Positions 8,256 through 17,819 of a DNA stretch of 64,000 nt are shown here, one piece after another. A model generated the notes under the pieces. The model ran no database searches. It was not told where the DNA came from and saw nothing but the letters and a program-made list of their open reading frames with translations. This stretch comes from Pelotomaculum sp. UBA1371. GTDB taxonomy: Bacteria; Bacillota; Desulfotomaculia; Desulfotomaculales; Pelotomaculaceae. How positions within the stretch are numbered: position 1 is the first letter of the stretch; every line of letters begins with the position of its first letter. The translations under genes were made by a program, and so were the position numbers. The stretch spans positions 1-64,000 of the forward strand of contig DBRJ01000020.1 in assembly GCA_002305915.1 (NCBI GenBank), given 5' to 3'.

Positions 8256-9173
8256 TTATGGAAGATCCATAACATATTGAGGGGGAGCTCCTCTTCTTCC
8301 TTTTGGTTGATTATAAATTTCTTTTGTCCCTTTACGAACAAAAAAATCTGATTTTCCTCCCCCTACTTGTTTTTTAATCTCTCGCACTCCCTCTTCGCCC
8401 CCTAGAGATTCTATTTCATCATTAGAAAGTCTTCTTAAATCTTTAGCTGTTACATCATTATCACCTGACACATCATCCTGGGCCCAATACCAATCCCAAG
8501 CTCCCTTGACTTCCTTGGCAAGCTCTACAGTTGCCCCTATTGCTGCTGTTCCCACAGCTGCAATTGCTGCTGCTTCCCCTGATACTGCCGCTGCACCACC
8601 CGCTAAAAGCGGTACAAAATGACCGCTTGGATCAGTGTTACTAACCGGGTTATTCTCAGCATAAGCATATAAATTCAATGTTTGAGGATTACCATATTTT
8701 ATATATCCATAACCATCCCTCGTCAAGAACCTCCCCAGCGTCGGGCTGTAGTACCTGCTCTTGAGATAATACAACCCCGTCTCTTCATCATAATAGTACC
8801 CGGCGTATCTAAAGGGCTGTGAAACCTCGGTTGGATTATTCAAAGGGCATCCCCTTGGATCGGTTATAGTTCCGGTTTGGTTCAAGGCGTTAGGTACAAA
8901 TTGTGTTAAATACCTGTTGTCTGTGTTGTTGGAACTCCTGGGATCACGGGAAGATACCAGGTTATCCGCCGGATCATACCCGTAGTAAGCCGAGTTTTGC
9001 AAGCGATCGGTTACTTGGATCAGTCTGTTTGAATTATCGTAATAATAGTATTCATTATTTGAAAGGGCGTCTGTAAATTGTGTTTTTCTGCCGGTGTTGT
9101 TATTGTAATAATGATACGTACGATTAGAAAGATTATCCTCGGTCATGGTTGGGTAATTTACCCGCAGGATCAT
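8256..9173 (-). CDS. displaced RHS core plus C-terminal toxin-like tip (orphan)
   Basis: 305 residues with three parts. Residues about 12-90 are YD repeats nearly identical to the large RHS protein. The RHS core (RYAGYYYDEETGLYYLKSRY...GRFLTRDGYGY) follows. From about residue 185 there is a unique tail with an Ala-rich segment and ending LRRLSNDEIESLGG...KSDFFVRKGTKEIY...GAPPQY. The tail resembles short polymorphic-toxin domains of the type-33 kind, from memory and unverified. The gene has no signal peptide or shell, and its start lies at the junction with an IS110 fragment, so it is probably silent until recombined onto the large gene. Confidence 0.7.
   Translation of the reverse strand: MILRVNYPTMTEDNLSNRTYHYYNNNTGRKTQFTDALSNNEYYYYDNSNRLIQVTDRLQNSAYYGYDPADNLVSSRDPRSSNNTDNRYLTQFVPNALNQTGTITDPRGCPLNNPTEVSQPFRYAGYYYDEETGLYYLKSRYYSPTLGRFLTRDGYGYIKYGNPQTLNLYAYAENNPVSNTDPSGHFVPLLAGGAAAVSGEAAAIAAVGTAAIGATVELAKEVKGAWDWYWAQDDVSGDNDVTAKDLRRLSNDEIESLGGEEGVREIKKQVGGGKSDFFVRKGTKEIYNQPKGRRGAPPQYVMDLP
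8690..9165. repeat. segments duplicated from the large RHS gene, joined by an internal deletion
   Basis: 8690-8858 matches about 10750-10928 (RHS core), and 8856-9165 matches about 12068-12380 (YD repeats). In the large gene these are about 1.1 kb apart. Here they meet at a shared GGATC, which follows CCCCAT in one parent and TTTT in the other. The join looks like a deletion at a short direct repeat. Confidence 0.75.
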
Positions 9174-9616
9174 ACCTGATAGATATCCTCCGGGATGTAT
9201 ACCTCCCGGTAACGCCCGTCTTTCACTAGCATGGCGATGGTCTTCGTATCCTTTCGGTCATTCTTGGTTGGGCTGTTATCATCTAGTTCCTTGGTTCGTT
9301 TGACGTGGAAGGGGTTAACTATTGCAAGTTTATGACCCTGCCGCTTGAGGTGGTCTCCCAGCGTAAACCAGTAATGTCCAGTGGGCTCAAAGCCGGCGAT
9401 GACTTCAGTCTTTTCTTGCTGCTTACAAATGTCTTGCATCCACCGGTCAAGGCTTTCAAAACCTTCTACCGTGTTTCTAAATTTCAGCAGCTTGGCCAGC
9501 TCAATCCCTCTGTAATCAAAGGTTCTGGCATAGTGGGTTTCTTTACCAATGTCGATTCCAACTACTAATGTTGAAATTTTTAGTTGCGAAATCTTCTCGT
9601 TTTGTGTACGCTTCAT
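9170..9616 (-). pseudogene. IS110-family transposase, N-terminal fragment
   Basis: About 148 residues from MKRTQNEK, with the ATG at 9616 preceded by GAGGAGG. The N-terminal RuvC-like DEDD part is visible: VVGIDIGKETHYA (first Asp), EPTGHYWFTLGDHL (Glu), and NPFHVKRTKELDDNSPTKNDRKDTKTIAML (the paired Asp region). The frame stops at 9170 within EDIYQ, where RHS sequence begins. The C-terminal Ser-containing transposase domain is absent. Differences from the copy at 5514 show it is a separate element. Confidence 0.75.
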
Positions 9617-9781
9617 ATAGGGACGCCTCCTCAATCTGGTTTTGTGCCTTTCTTTGCTGGATCAGCACATCACCATTGTATTGATGGGCGTCTCTTTTTT
9701 CAAAGGCCGTTTTCAAAGAATACAGGAATATTCAATTCTGGCTTTTTGAGTCACTACTATGAATTTTTTACATGAAAATGT

Positions 9782-10213
9782 TTATGCTTTTTGTTTTTGC
9801 TGAAATCCTCCAAGGAATTCTCTAACTCTGTTCTGTTTCATTTGTTCAACCTGTTTAATTGTAGCTTTATAGTTGTTGTCCTCCAAAGCTTTGTTGAGAA
9901 GGGTAAACCAATCATGGATTGTACTGGAAATAAGCCTAATGATCCGGCAATAATCATCGTTTTGATCGAATTCAAATTTTGCTCCTACCACAGTTAGAAC
10001 ATCCTCCAACTGCATCCAATTAGAATTACGTCCTATTTCACACCACACCTGACCACGATCCCTAAGAAATCGTATATTAAAGGAATTGGCCTTGGTTAAT
10101 TTAATCACGAAGTTTCCGAAATACTCTTCAGAATAGTTTATTTCTTGAATCTCATATCCACGGTATTGGACTAAATCACTCAAAGCAGCCTGAACACATT
10201 CTTCGCTAAACAT
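9782..10213 (-). CDS. unknown protein, candidate immunity protein of the large RHS protein
   Basis: About 143 residues from MFSEECVQAALSDLV. The ATG at 10213 has AAGGATGGTG upstream and starts 13 bp after the RHS stop, in the same direction. An alternative upstream start would overlap the RHS gene. It is acidic and soluble, with no membrane segment, ending in a basic Gln-rich tail (FLGGFQQKQKA). No family is recognized. Its location makes it the likely antidote to the RHS C-terminal domain. Confidence 0.65.
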   Translation of the reverse strand: MFSEECVQAALSDLVQYRGYEIQEINYSEEYFGNFVIKLTKANSFNIRFLRDRGQVWCEIGRNSNWMQLEDVLTVVGAKFEFDQNDDYCRIIRLISSTIHDWFTLLNKALEDNNYKATIKQVEQMKQNRVREFLGGFQQKQKA

Positions 10214-10226
10214 TTTTTCACCATCC

Positions 10227-13200
10227 TTACTTAATAAGCTTATAACCATCACTGCTTAATTTGTAGCCTTTTGACATAAGGTATTGGATTTCTTTTTCGT
10301 AGAAACTTCCCTTTCTAATAGCGCTCAGCGGCGTTGCCAACACAAACTCTGCCCCTTTGGCTATCGCCCTATCCAAAAATTTTTGATTTGCTGCCCACTG
10401 CTCTGCAGGAGACATTTTATTCCAAATATTTGTTGGTATATTGAAAGCTTTAGCCCCCATCTCTTTTGATAGATTGATGTATTCTGGGTAATGCCCTAGT
10501 ACTCGTATATCCGCGCCCTTATTAATTCTCTGGGATAATTGCCCGGTTCTTGAAAACAATGATCCTGCCGCCATCCCATCAGTTAAAAAAGTCGCTAAAA
10601 TCATTGCCGTTGTTGGAAGGATAACTTCTTGGTTCCAGTAATTATCTGCTTCTAGATCATAATTCAGTTCAAACCCACACACATCACAACATCCCGTCGG
10701 ATCCACGGAGTTCACAGGATTATTCCTGCAATAACTATACAAGTTAAGCGTCTGAGGATTCCCATAATTTACATATCCATAACCATCCCTCGTCAAAAAC
10801 CTTCCCATCGTTGGACTGTAGTACCTGCTCTTGAGATAATACAACCCGGTTTCTTCATCATAATAATATCCGGCGTACCTGAAGGGTTGCAAAACATTTG
10901 TAGGATTATTCAAAGGGCATCCCCATGGATCATATTTGTACACGACCGAGTTAGGAATATTATCACTTACCATGATTATATCACCGAGTAAATTATGATA
11001 ATAGAAGTATGGACCGGCTGAAGGAGTTTTAAAGGATAATAAGTTTCCATAGGGATCATAATAATACTGCCTCTTAGTGTTTCCGTTGGCATCGCTTTCG
11101 CGCACCATGTTGCCAAAGGCATCCCAGTGGAAATTAGTCACTACTGCCTGCCCGCTTGTGTAAACGGTTTTACTGCTTCTCAGTCCATCATGGTTGTAAG
11201 TATAGGTAGCAACCAGACTGTTATCAGAGCACTTGTTTACCTGTATTAATTGGTCTTCCGCGTTGTAAGTGTAGTTGTATGTTCCATCGCTGGTCATGTT
11301 CCCATTGTCATCGTAGGTGAATCCCTGGTTGGTAATTTCATTGGGGTTGTTATAAGTATAGGTGTTGCTTCCTTTGGTCAATAGGTTACCTGCGGCGTCA
11401 TAGGTATAGCTCTCTACTACGTTATCATTGTTAGTCCAACTTTTTAGCCTCCCATTATCATCATATTCATAGGAGTCATGTTTATTTTTATTAGTTATCA
11501 TTTCTACAATATTGCCGATTTCATCGTATTCATACGTTAATGTTAAACCACATAAAGCAGAATTATAAAGTATTCGCTGGCACCGGCCGTTGGGATCATA
11601 GCTGATGTTTTTCCTTAACCATATATAATTATTTTTGTCTTCTACATAGAACAGACGTCCGTTTTCATCATAATTATAAAGAAGCCCGATATTGTCCGGC
11701 AACAATACTTCTCTGAGCATATTATTGTCATAGTTATAATAAACTGATACATTAGATGTAACTTTTCTTATTAGGTTATTGCCCTTATCCCAGTAGTATC
11801 TTACGATATCACCCAAGGGGTCTGTAGTGGATGTAATCCTATTGTCGCCGTCGTAAACCAAGGTGTAGCTTTTATTTAAATTATCAACGACACTGGTCAG
11901 GTTACTGGCACCGTCGTAGGTATAATTAAAATATCTGCCACCATCTAATGTTTTTTGGGCAAGCCGGTTGGCATTGTCGTAAGTATAGTTAATACTTTTA
12001 CCATTAGGCAATGATATATTGATCATGTTGCCTGAACGGTCATAGGTATTAACAATGTTTTCATCTTTTGGATCGGTGATTGTTCCGGTTTGGTTCAAGG
12101 CGTTAGGTACAAATTGTGTTAAATACCTGTTGTCTGTGTTATTGGAACTCCTGGGATCACGGGAAGATACCAGGTTATCCGCCGGATCATACCCGTAGTA
12201 AGCCGAGTTTTGCAAGCGATCGGTTACTTGGATCAGTCTGTTTGAATTATCGTAATAATAGTATTCATTATTTGAAAGGGCATCTGTAAATTGTGTTTTT
12301 CTGCCGGTGTTGTTATTGTAATAATGATACGTACGATTAGAAAGATTATCCTCGATCATAATTGGGTAATTACCCGCAGGATCATAATCGTACTTATATG
12401 TCATGCGGGAAACCAGTTTTACTGCGTCAAAATATGCTGTACCGGTTCCGTTGAGAACGCATGTTACCCGTCCAAATTTAGCATTCATTGGGGCGTTTGC
12501 CAAACAGACTAACCTTGTCCAGTCATTGCTACCAGTTAAGTAACCTGTCTGAAAGGTGGAAATAAGCTGGGGAGTGGGTGAATTATCATAGTAATCTATT
12601 TTATAGTAAGCTCCATCGCCTGCTTCCACGTTTGATACTTTAACCATACCGGATAACGTTAACATTTCGCCGGGGTATACGGGTACATCCTGGTATAATG
12701 TCGCCGTTCCGCTTGCTGTTAGGTTAAGTCTTGCAGAACGTTTTCCTGCAAAGGATGTAGTATTTGGATATGTTGGGGTTGCACCCGTGAAGTTCCAATG
12801 AGAGCCGGAGTGTTCAAAGTTTCCATTTTCTATTGTGCTAAAAGCGCTTGCTGTATAATAGTCACCAGCGCCGATGTACTCTACTTGAACGCTGTCAAAA
12901 GAGATTGCTCCGGTACCTTTTATCCCCAGCCTGATATAAACCGGACAGTAATCATCGCTTGGCAGTTCTGAGTTAAATATCACGGTAGTTGTGCCATTAC
13001 CTTTAAAATTGAACTCGTCTTCAAAATCTTCTCCATATACTATTTTTATATAACCGTTGGTGACATTTTCACACTTTATATCAGCACTGATTGTTAAACA
13101 TGTCCCCAGGGGAAACTGATAAGGAAAGCTTAGGGTTCTGGAAACATAGTTATCAACATACGTGTTAGTCTGGAACTTCAAGGCCTTTTGGCCATGTGAA

Positions 13201-16200
13201 TTGAACCCTTCCGTTGTTAGCACAGCGCCGCTTCCAAAGCGTTCCCAGCCAGCCGGAATTCCGTTTGGGGCAATATCCTCGAAACTACCGTTTGTTAACA
13301 AATTTATAGTGCTTGAAAGCGCCGGATTATCCTCAACAACATTACCATATTGATCGTATTTTTTGCCTATAGCTTCTTTTCTATTTTCGTCGTAACTGCT
13401 TAAAAGACTGCCTTTTATATCGTAGCTAAATTTTTGTTCAACACCGTTGCCATCAATATAGCTTGTGAGCCTGTTGTTCTGGTCATAGTACATACGCTGC
13501 ACGATGTTATGTGATGGATAAGAATCAAGAATTCTCGTTTCTTTGGTAACGTTGCCTCTATTGTCATACTCATAATTGGTAGTGCCCTTAGCATCCTGTG
13601 CAGATGTCATATTGTTATTCGCCCATGTATATTGCCAGATGCCATCCATTTGGTTAGCATATTTTGTTAGGTTGCCTGTATTGGGGTCGTGGTAATAAGT
13701 AAAGGAGCGGTTGCCGGGATCGGTAACGGTTGTGACAATGTTGTTGTCTTGTATAGTCTGATTAAAGTTTGTCTGGTAAATATCCGAACCGGTTGTACGT
13801 GCATCTCTAACATTTACTACTTGACGATTGCTGTTTAAATTGAAACTGGAGACCCTGTTTAAAGGATCGGTAAATATTAATTGATCCCCATAAATACCAT
13901 AGCTAATATCTACTACGCCGAGAGGGTCAATTATTTGAGTAATTTTGTCACCGTTATAAACAAATTCGTATGAATTATTGTTGGGGGTAATTATTTTCCA
14001 CAACTTGCCATCCGGATAGTAACTGTAATCTGCGCACCTCATTGACGGGTCAGTTACTTTGTTAAGCCTGCCGTTAATATATTCATAGCTTGTTATATTG
14101 CCGTTGCGATCAGTTGCCTGTGTTATTTTATTGTCCTGGAATGTGTAGACGTTTTGGTTTTTATCGGTAATGGTAAAATTCCCGGAGCCAACCTTTTCCA
14201 TTATCAGGTAGACACCTGCCGGAGCGATATAGCCGCCGCTGCCATCCGGCTTAAATGTGTAAATAGAGCCGTCACCCGCGTTATAAACAACATCGCCATT
14301 GTTATTCTCTATTACTGTTATATCCGAACCAAGATGCCAGCTTTGTCCCAAAGGCCCTCCTCTTAAATCCATTGAGTTGTATGTGATAGATTCTCCGAGG
14401 GGAAAACCACGGCCAGGTATTGTGAATAAGGTTTTGCCTAAGACCAAGTTAAGATTATAGGTGTTGACTGAAGCATTCCATCCGCCTCCCAAACTCATAT
14501 TGCTGTAATTCCAGTATGACTTAAACCCGCTTGTATCACGCATGCTGTAATATGAAATCACCGGGTCCCATGCTGTTTTGTCACAAGAATTGTTAGCGTT
14601 CTGGTTGACGATAAACCGGAGGTCATCACCTGCGTTAACAGGAATGGTAACCTGGTGGCCGATACCGGTAGAATTGTTATATGCCAAATTTTGATTCCAA
14701 ATGGATGTGTTATTTTTATAAATGTATAGTTTAACTCCGTCTCCCCCGCCGGTTTCTAGCTTGTACGCGTTACCGCTAACTGCAACGACACCTGAGTATG
14801 GTGCTTTCCAGGTGCGGACTGAGTCGTATGCACCGGGCAGTTGCCAGTTGCTGGCTACTTTGTTGCTGCTTGCACCAACCCATAGATTCTCGGCACTGGA
14901 CCAGGTCATGGGGTATAAGTTGTCGTCTAAGCGTTTCTCATCATAATACCAGTTATTATGGCCCTGGGTGTTTCCAAAACCGGCAGATGCTTGATGATAG
15001 CAATCAATATATGAGATGTATGTTACCCACCAAAGGTAGTCATCGTCGGAATTGATGTTTTTATTAACAATGAATCTAATATTATCTCCAGTTTCAACTG
15101 GTAAATATATATCCTGAGTGTGGGTTATAAAACTGTAATCGTCCGCTATGTATTGCCAATCGGAATCCGGCCAAATTTTTGTACTGTTTTTCAATATTTT
15201 AATATTTACACCGTCACCAGTTCCGGAAGCTAAAAAATAATGCATCACAGCTGACCCGTGAATATTTACAGTTCCTGAGTGTGGAGCTTCCCATGTAAAA
15301 ACTACGTTGTTATTTCCGGGGAATACGTGGGATTCAATATGGGCGATTCCATCTGAGCCTTCCCATCTTCTAGTACTACTATTCCAGGTCATGGGATTAT
15401 AATTACCATTGGGCAATTCTTCTTCATAATACCAATTTTGGTAACCCTGCACAGTACCTGAATTAGGAAAGTTATATACTTCACCTTGTAAAACTATCGT
15501 TGGGTCAATGATAATGGGGTAAGATGCATTCTTGAGCCATTCAGGGTCTACAGAGATTTTTATTAACCCTTTTTTTGGGGATATTTCAAGTTTAATGTTG
15601 TCGCAACGCTTTCCATCATTGTCTAAAGCGAAAGGCTTAGTTAAGTAAAAAAGTGTTTTGCCCGTGTTTAGATCTGAAAAGTGGATTTCTCCATTTGGGT
15701 ATTCTTGACAATCTACATTCCTCACACTGAACTGGAAGGGAAATTCACTCATACCGGTGTATTTGTTAACTATAATTTCTTCTTTGAGTGAATATTGTTC
15801 CGCGGTATAGCGAAAATTTGTATCTTGGTAAATATTTTCGTATAAAACAGTGTTCTGATATACTTTACCAGAAACTGAGTTTGGGTTTAAGGGACTTATA
15901 AAAAGACTGGCGTTGGCGTGGGTAAATTCCATTAGCTTGTTATCCGACTTCCTTGAGAACCCTGCAGTATAATGTCCGCCTTTGTTTCTGATCGAGTATT
16001 CAGGTTGAGTATCCAGTTCGGGTTTGTTTACCGCACTAAGGTTTGCGGTGCTGTCCTGGTTTTTATCATGGTTAATTACCAAGTCGGTGATCGTTTCATT
16101 ACTATAAACTTGATCTTTTACCGTACTGTTCTGGTTTTGATTGTGCTCATAAACCTCATCAATTACTGAATCGGTGCTCGTTCCATTACTATAAACATGG

Positions 16201-16793
16201 TCAATTACTGATTCGTTTGTTTTGGATTCCCGGGTATTATTTGCTGATATGTTATTGTCTACGTCTACATCATGGAATAGTAAAAAATCTAATGGATTTT
16301 CCTTGGTATTTTTTTGTTCAGCCGTCATTAGCATGGCTAAGGGAGAGCTTAAGCTATAGTCATAATTATAAACAGGGAAAACTATGTCATTATCTTGACT
16401 TGTCCCAGGTTCCGTTATATTAGTGGACTTTTCAAATTCATTTTCTGCCTGCTCGTCTAATGGTTTAAGACTAGCTTTTTGGGGGCGAGGCCAATATTTC
16501 TCTTCCCAAATATATATGCCACTTTCGTTTGAGGGATCATCATTATTGATTGAGGGAATAAATTGTTCCGGGAAAATTATTTTATTCTTAGTAACCAACG
16601 GTCTATTAATATTCTGTTCTAATAGGCTAAAATCAGAGATTTTTGTGGTTTGTTCCGAATTATCTTCAGCGATATTGTTTATATCCTGTTCGCTTGCAAA
16701 TAGAACACTGGCCTGTCCCATGAGGCATGATGCTAAAAATGTTATTGTTAGAAATATAGATATAAATTTCTTTAATCTTTTTTTAATAAACAT
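10227..16793 (-). CDS. large secreted RHS/YD-repeat protein with variable C-terminal (toxin) domain
   Basis: 2188 residues. A signal peptide (about 1-34: Lys-rich start, hydrophobic ISIFLTITFLASCLMG) is followed by a low-complexity segment with imperfect repeats of VI(D/N)xVYSNGT (about 195-245). Two similar beta-rich modules, each opening with GYQNWYYEEE or GHNNWYYDEK, lie at about 440-745. YD repeats follow, interrupted by two carbohydrate-binding-like modules (about 1180-1440: NLLTNGSFE, ENGNFEHSGSHW). The RHS core ends near VDPTG (about 2034). The last 154 residues form the variable tip. Such proteins encapsulate and deliver a toxin to neighbours. AT-rich composition marks it as acquired. 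AAAGGGAG precedes the ATG. Confidence 0.88.
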   Translation of the reverse strand: MFIKKRLKKFISIFLTITFLASCLMGQASVLFASEQDINNIAEDNSEQTTKISDFSLLEQNINRPLVTKNKIIFPEQFIPSINNDDPSNESGIYIWEEKYWPRPQKASLKPLDEQAENEFEKSTNITEPGTSQDNDIVFPVYNYDYSLSSPLAMLMTAEQKNTKENPLDFLLFHDVDVDNNISANNTRESKTNESVIDHVYSNGTSTDSVIDEVYEHNQNQNSTVKDQVYSNETITDLVINHDKNQDSTANLSAVNKPELDTQPEYSIRNKGGHYTAGFSRKSDNKLMEFTHANASLFISPLNPNSVSGKVYQNTVLYENIYQDTNFRYTAEQYSLKEEIIVNKYTGMSEFPFQFSVRNVDCQEYPNGEIHFSDLNTGKTLFYLTKPFALDNDGKRCDNIKLEISPKKGLIKISVDPEWLKNASYPIIIDPTIVLQGEVYNFPNSGTVQGYQNWYYEEELPNGNYNPMTWNSSTRRWEGSDGIAHIESHVFPGNNNVVFTWEAPHSGTVNIHGSAVMHYFLASGTGDGVNIKILKNSTKIWPDSDWQYIADDYSFITHTQDIYLPVETGDNIRFIVNKNINSDDDYLWWVTYISYIDCYHQASAGFGNTQGHNNWYYDEKRLDDNLYPMTWSSAENLWVGASSNKVASNWQLPGAYDSVRTWKAPYSGVVAVSGNAYKLETGGGDGVKLYIYKNNTSIWNQNLAYNNSTGIGHQVTIPVNAGDDLRFIVNQNANNSCDKTAWDPVISYYSMRDTSGFKSYWNYSNMSLGGGWNASVNTYNLNLVLGKTLFTIPGRGFPLGESITYNSMDLRGGPLGQSWHLGSDITVIENNNGDVVYNAGDGSIYTFKPDGSGGYIAPAGVYLIMEKVGSGNFTITDKNQNVYTFQDNKITQATDRNGNITSYEYINGRLNKVTDPSMRCADYSYYPDGKLWKIITPNNNSYEFVYNGDKITQIIDPLGVVDISYGIYGDQLIFTDPLNRVSSFNLNSNRQVVNVRDARTTGSDIYQTNFNQTIQDNNIVTTVTDPGNRSFTYYHDPNTGNLTKYANQMDGIWQYTWANNNMTSAQDAKGTTNYEYDNRGNVTKETRILDSYPSHNIVQRMYYDQNNRLTSYIDGNGVEQKFSYDIKGSLLSSYDENRKEAIGKKYDQYGNVVEDNPALSSTINLLTNGSFEDIAPNGIPAGWERFGSGAVLTTEGFNSHGQKALKFQTNTYVDNYVSRTLSFPYQFPLGTCLTISADIKCENVTNGYIKIVYGEDFEDEFNFKGNGTTTVIFNSELPSDDYCPVYIRLGIKGTGAISFDSVQVEYIGAGDYYTASAFSTIENGNFEHSGSHWNFTGATPTYPNTTSFAGKRSARLNLTASGTATLYQDVPVYPGEMLTLSGMVKVSNVEAGDGAYYKIDYYDNSPTPQLISTFQTGYLTGSNDWTRLVCLANAPMNAKFGRVTCVLNGTGTAYFDAVKLVSRMTYKYDYDPAGNYPIMIEDNLSNRTYHYYNNNTGRKTQFTDALSNNEYYYYDNSNRLIQVTDRLQNSAYYGYDPADNLVSSRDPRSSNNTDNRYLTQFVPNALNQTGTITDPKDENIVNTYDRSGNMINISLPNGKSINYTYDNANRLAQKTLDGGRYFNYTYDGASNLTSVVDNLNKSYTLVYDGDNRITSTTDPLGDIVRYYWDKGNNLIRKVTSNVSVYYNYDNNMLREVLLPDNIGLLYNYDENGRLFYVEDKNNYIWLRKNISYDPNGRCQRILYNSALCGLTLTYEYDEIGNIVEMITNKNKHDSYEYDDNGRLKSWTNNDNVVESYTYDAAGNLLTKGSNTYTYNNPNEITNQGFTYDDNGNMTSDGTYNYTYNAEDQLIQVNKCSDNSLVATYTYNHDGLRSSKTVYTSGQAVVTNFHWDAFGNMVRESDANGNTKRQYYYDPYGNLLSFKTPSAGPYFYYHNLLGDIIMVSDNIPNSVVYKYDPWGCPLNNPTNVLQPFRYAGYYYDEETGLYYLKSRYYSPTMGRFLTRDGYGYVNYGNPQTLNLYSYCRNNPVNSVDPTGCCDVCGFELNYDLEADNYWNQEVILPTTAMILATFLTDGMAAGSLFSRTGQLSQRINKGADIRVLGHYPEYINLSKEMGAKAFNIPTNIWNKMSPAEQWAANQKFLDRAIAKGAEFVLATPLSAIRKGSFYEKEIQYLMSKGYKLSSDGYKLIK

Positions 16794-17150
16794 TTTTAAT
16801 CTCCCTTTAAAAATTGCTTATAGCAGAAAACCACTTGACCTTGATTATTCTAAAGCTATCAGCCCCTTTAACTAGAAAAATATTCCATAATTTAAATATT
16901 ATATGGCAAAATATCAAATTCTACAGCATTTAATATATACCTTTTTATTTATGGTATTTTTTTCCGACATTTGTTCTTATATTTCAACATTATGTTCATA
17001 AAACTACTTTCAAGCTTGAATAATGCTGAATAAAAAACCATAAAGTCCTGGTACCGTTTGTTAATTGCTCGAAGAAACTAAACGGGCAATTTCTCTAGAT
17101 AAACTTGAAAGCACCTTACTCAAACTCCTTCGGTCTAGCCGCTCTAACGA
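16794..17150. other. AT-rich gap upstream of the RHS gene
   Basis: No gene or clear promoter is recognized. The first part is the leader of the RHS gene (minus strand). The last 90 bases read, on the plus strand, LEETKRAISLDKLESTLLKL in frame with the permease fragment, possibly a scrap of another gene captured at the repeat junction. Confidence 0.4.
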
Positions 17151-17724
17151 AACCAGGGAAAAGGAAAAAAACAGCTGGCTCCAGTACCTTTGTTCACCCG
17201 TGGCTTCCTGGAAGATCTTCCTGGGCAAGTCACTTCCCTATTTCCTCACAAACCTGATGAACTATGGCCTGCTGCTCTGGTTTGCCCGGAGCGTGGTCCT
17301 GGTAAAGGTAGAAGGTTCCACCCTTTTAATCCTCTTGCTGGGGTTGCTCTACAGTGTCACCATTACCTCCGCCGGCTTCTACCTATCCCTTTGGGCGGCC
17401 AACTCCCAGCAGGTGACCCGTTACCTGCTGCTTCTGTCCGTACCCTTTTTTATGATTTCGGGCTATTGCTGGCCCCCCACCCATATTCCGGAGCTGATCA
17501 ATAACGCGGCCCGGTTGCTTCCCCTGACCTGGATGGCGGAGGCTTCCAGGCTGGTGACCGTAAAAAATCTGGGCGCCCATTATATTGTCCACAACATCCT
17601 GGCCCTGACCGTTATGGCTCTGGTCTCCACATTTTTTGCCCTGACTTTCAGCAAACGCAGAAAACCCCCCGCCCTGGGGGGATTAGAGGTTGATTGCGGG
17701 AACAGTTATCCCAAAAGGGATTAG
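17065..17724 (+). pseudogene. ABC-2 permease C-terminal fragment (duplicate)
   Basis: From residue 30 on, this frame is nearly identical to residues 208-398 of the permease at 4073-5269. The extracytoplasmic domain and first helix are missing, and the first 29 residues are unrelated. It keeps about five helices but cannot form the family fold. Scattered substitutions show the duplication is not brand new. Confidence 0.85.
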
Positions 17725-17765
17725 ACATCCGTGCTCCTGATGCGGCACCAGCAGGAGGATGAAAA
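17151..17765. repeat. 615-bp direct repeat, copy B
   Basis: Partner of 4696-5310, in direct orientation and of the same length. It ends at GCAGGAGGATGAAAA. Together the copies delimit the RHS/IS island. Confidence 0.9.
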
Positions 17766-17819
17766 ATTTCTATCCACAGGGTAGTCCGCTGCTAAATTCT
17801 GATTCTACTGGCCGGGAGC

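Noticed and set aside
10700..14400. Recurring short units suggesting a tandem DNA repeat or CRISPR-like array
   Set aside because: They are the diverged YD repeats of the RHS protein. Spacing and sequence vary, and no identical direct repeats with unique spacers are present.
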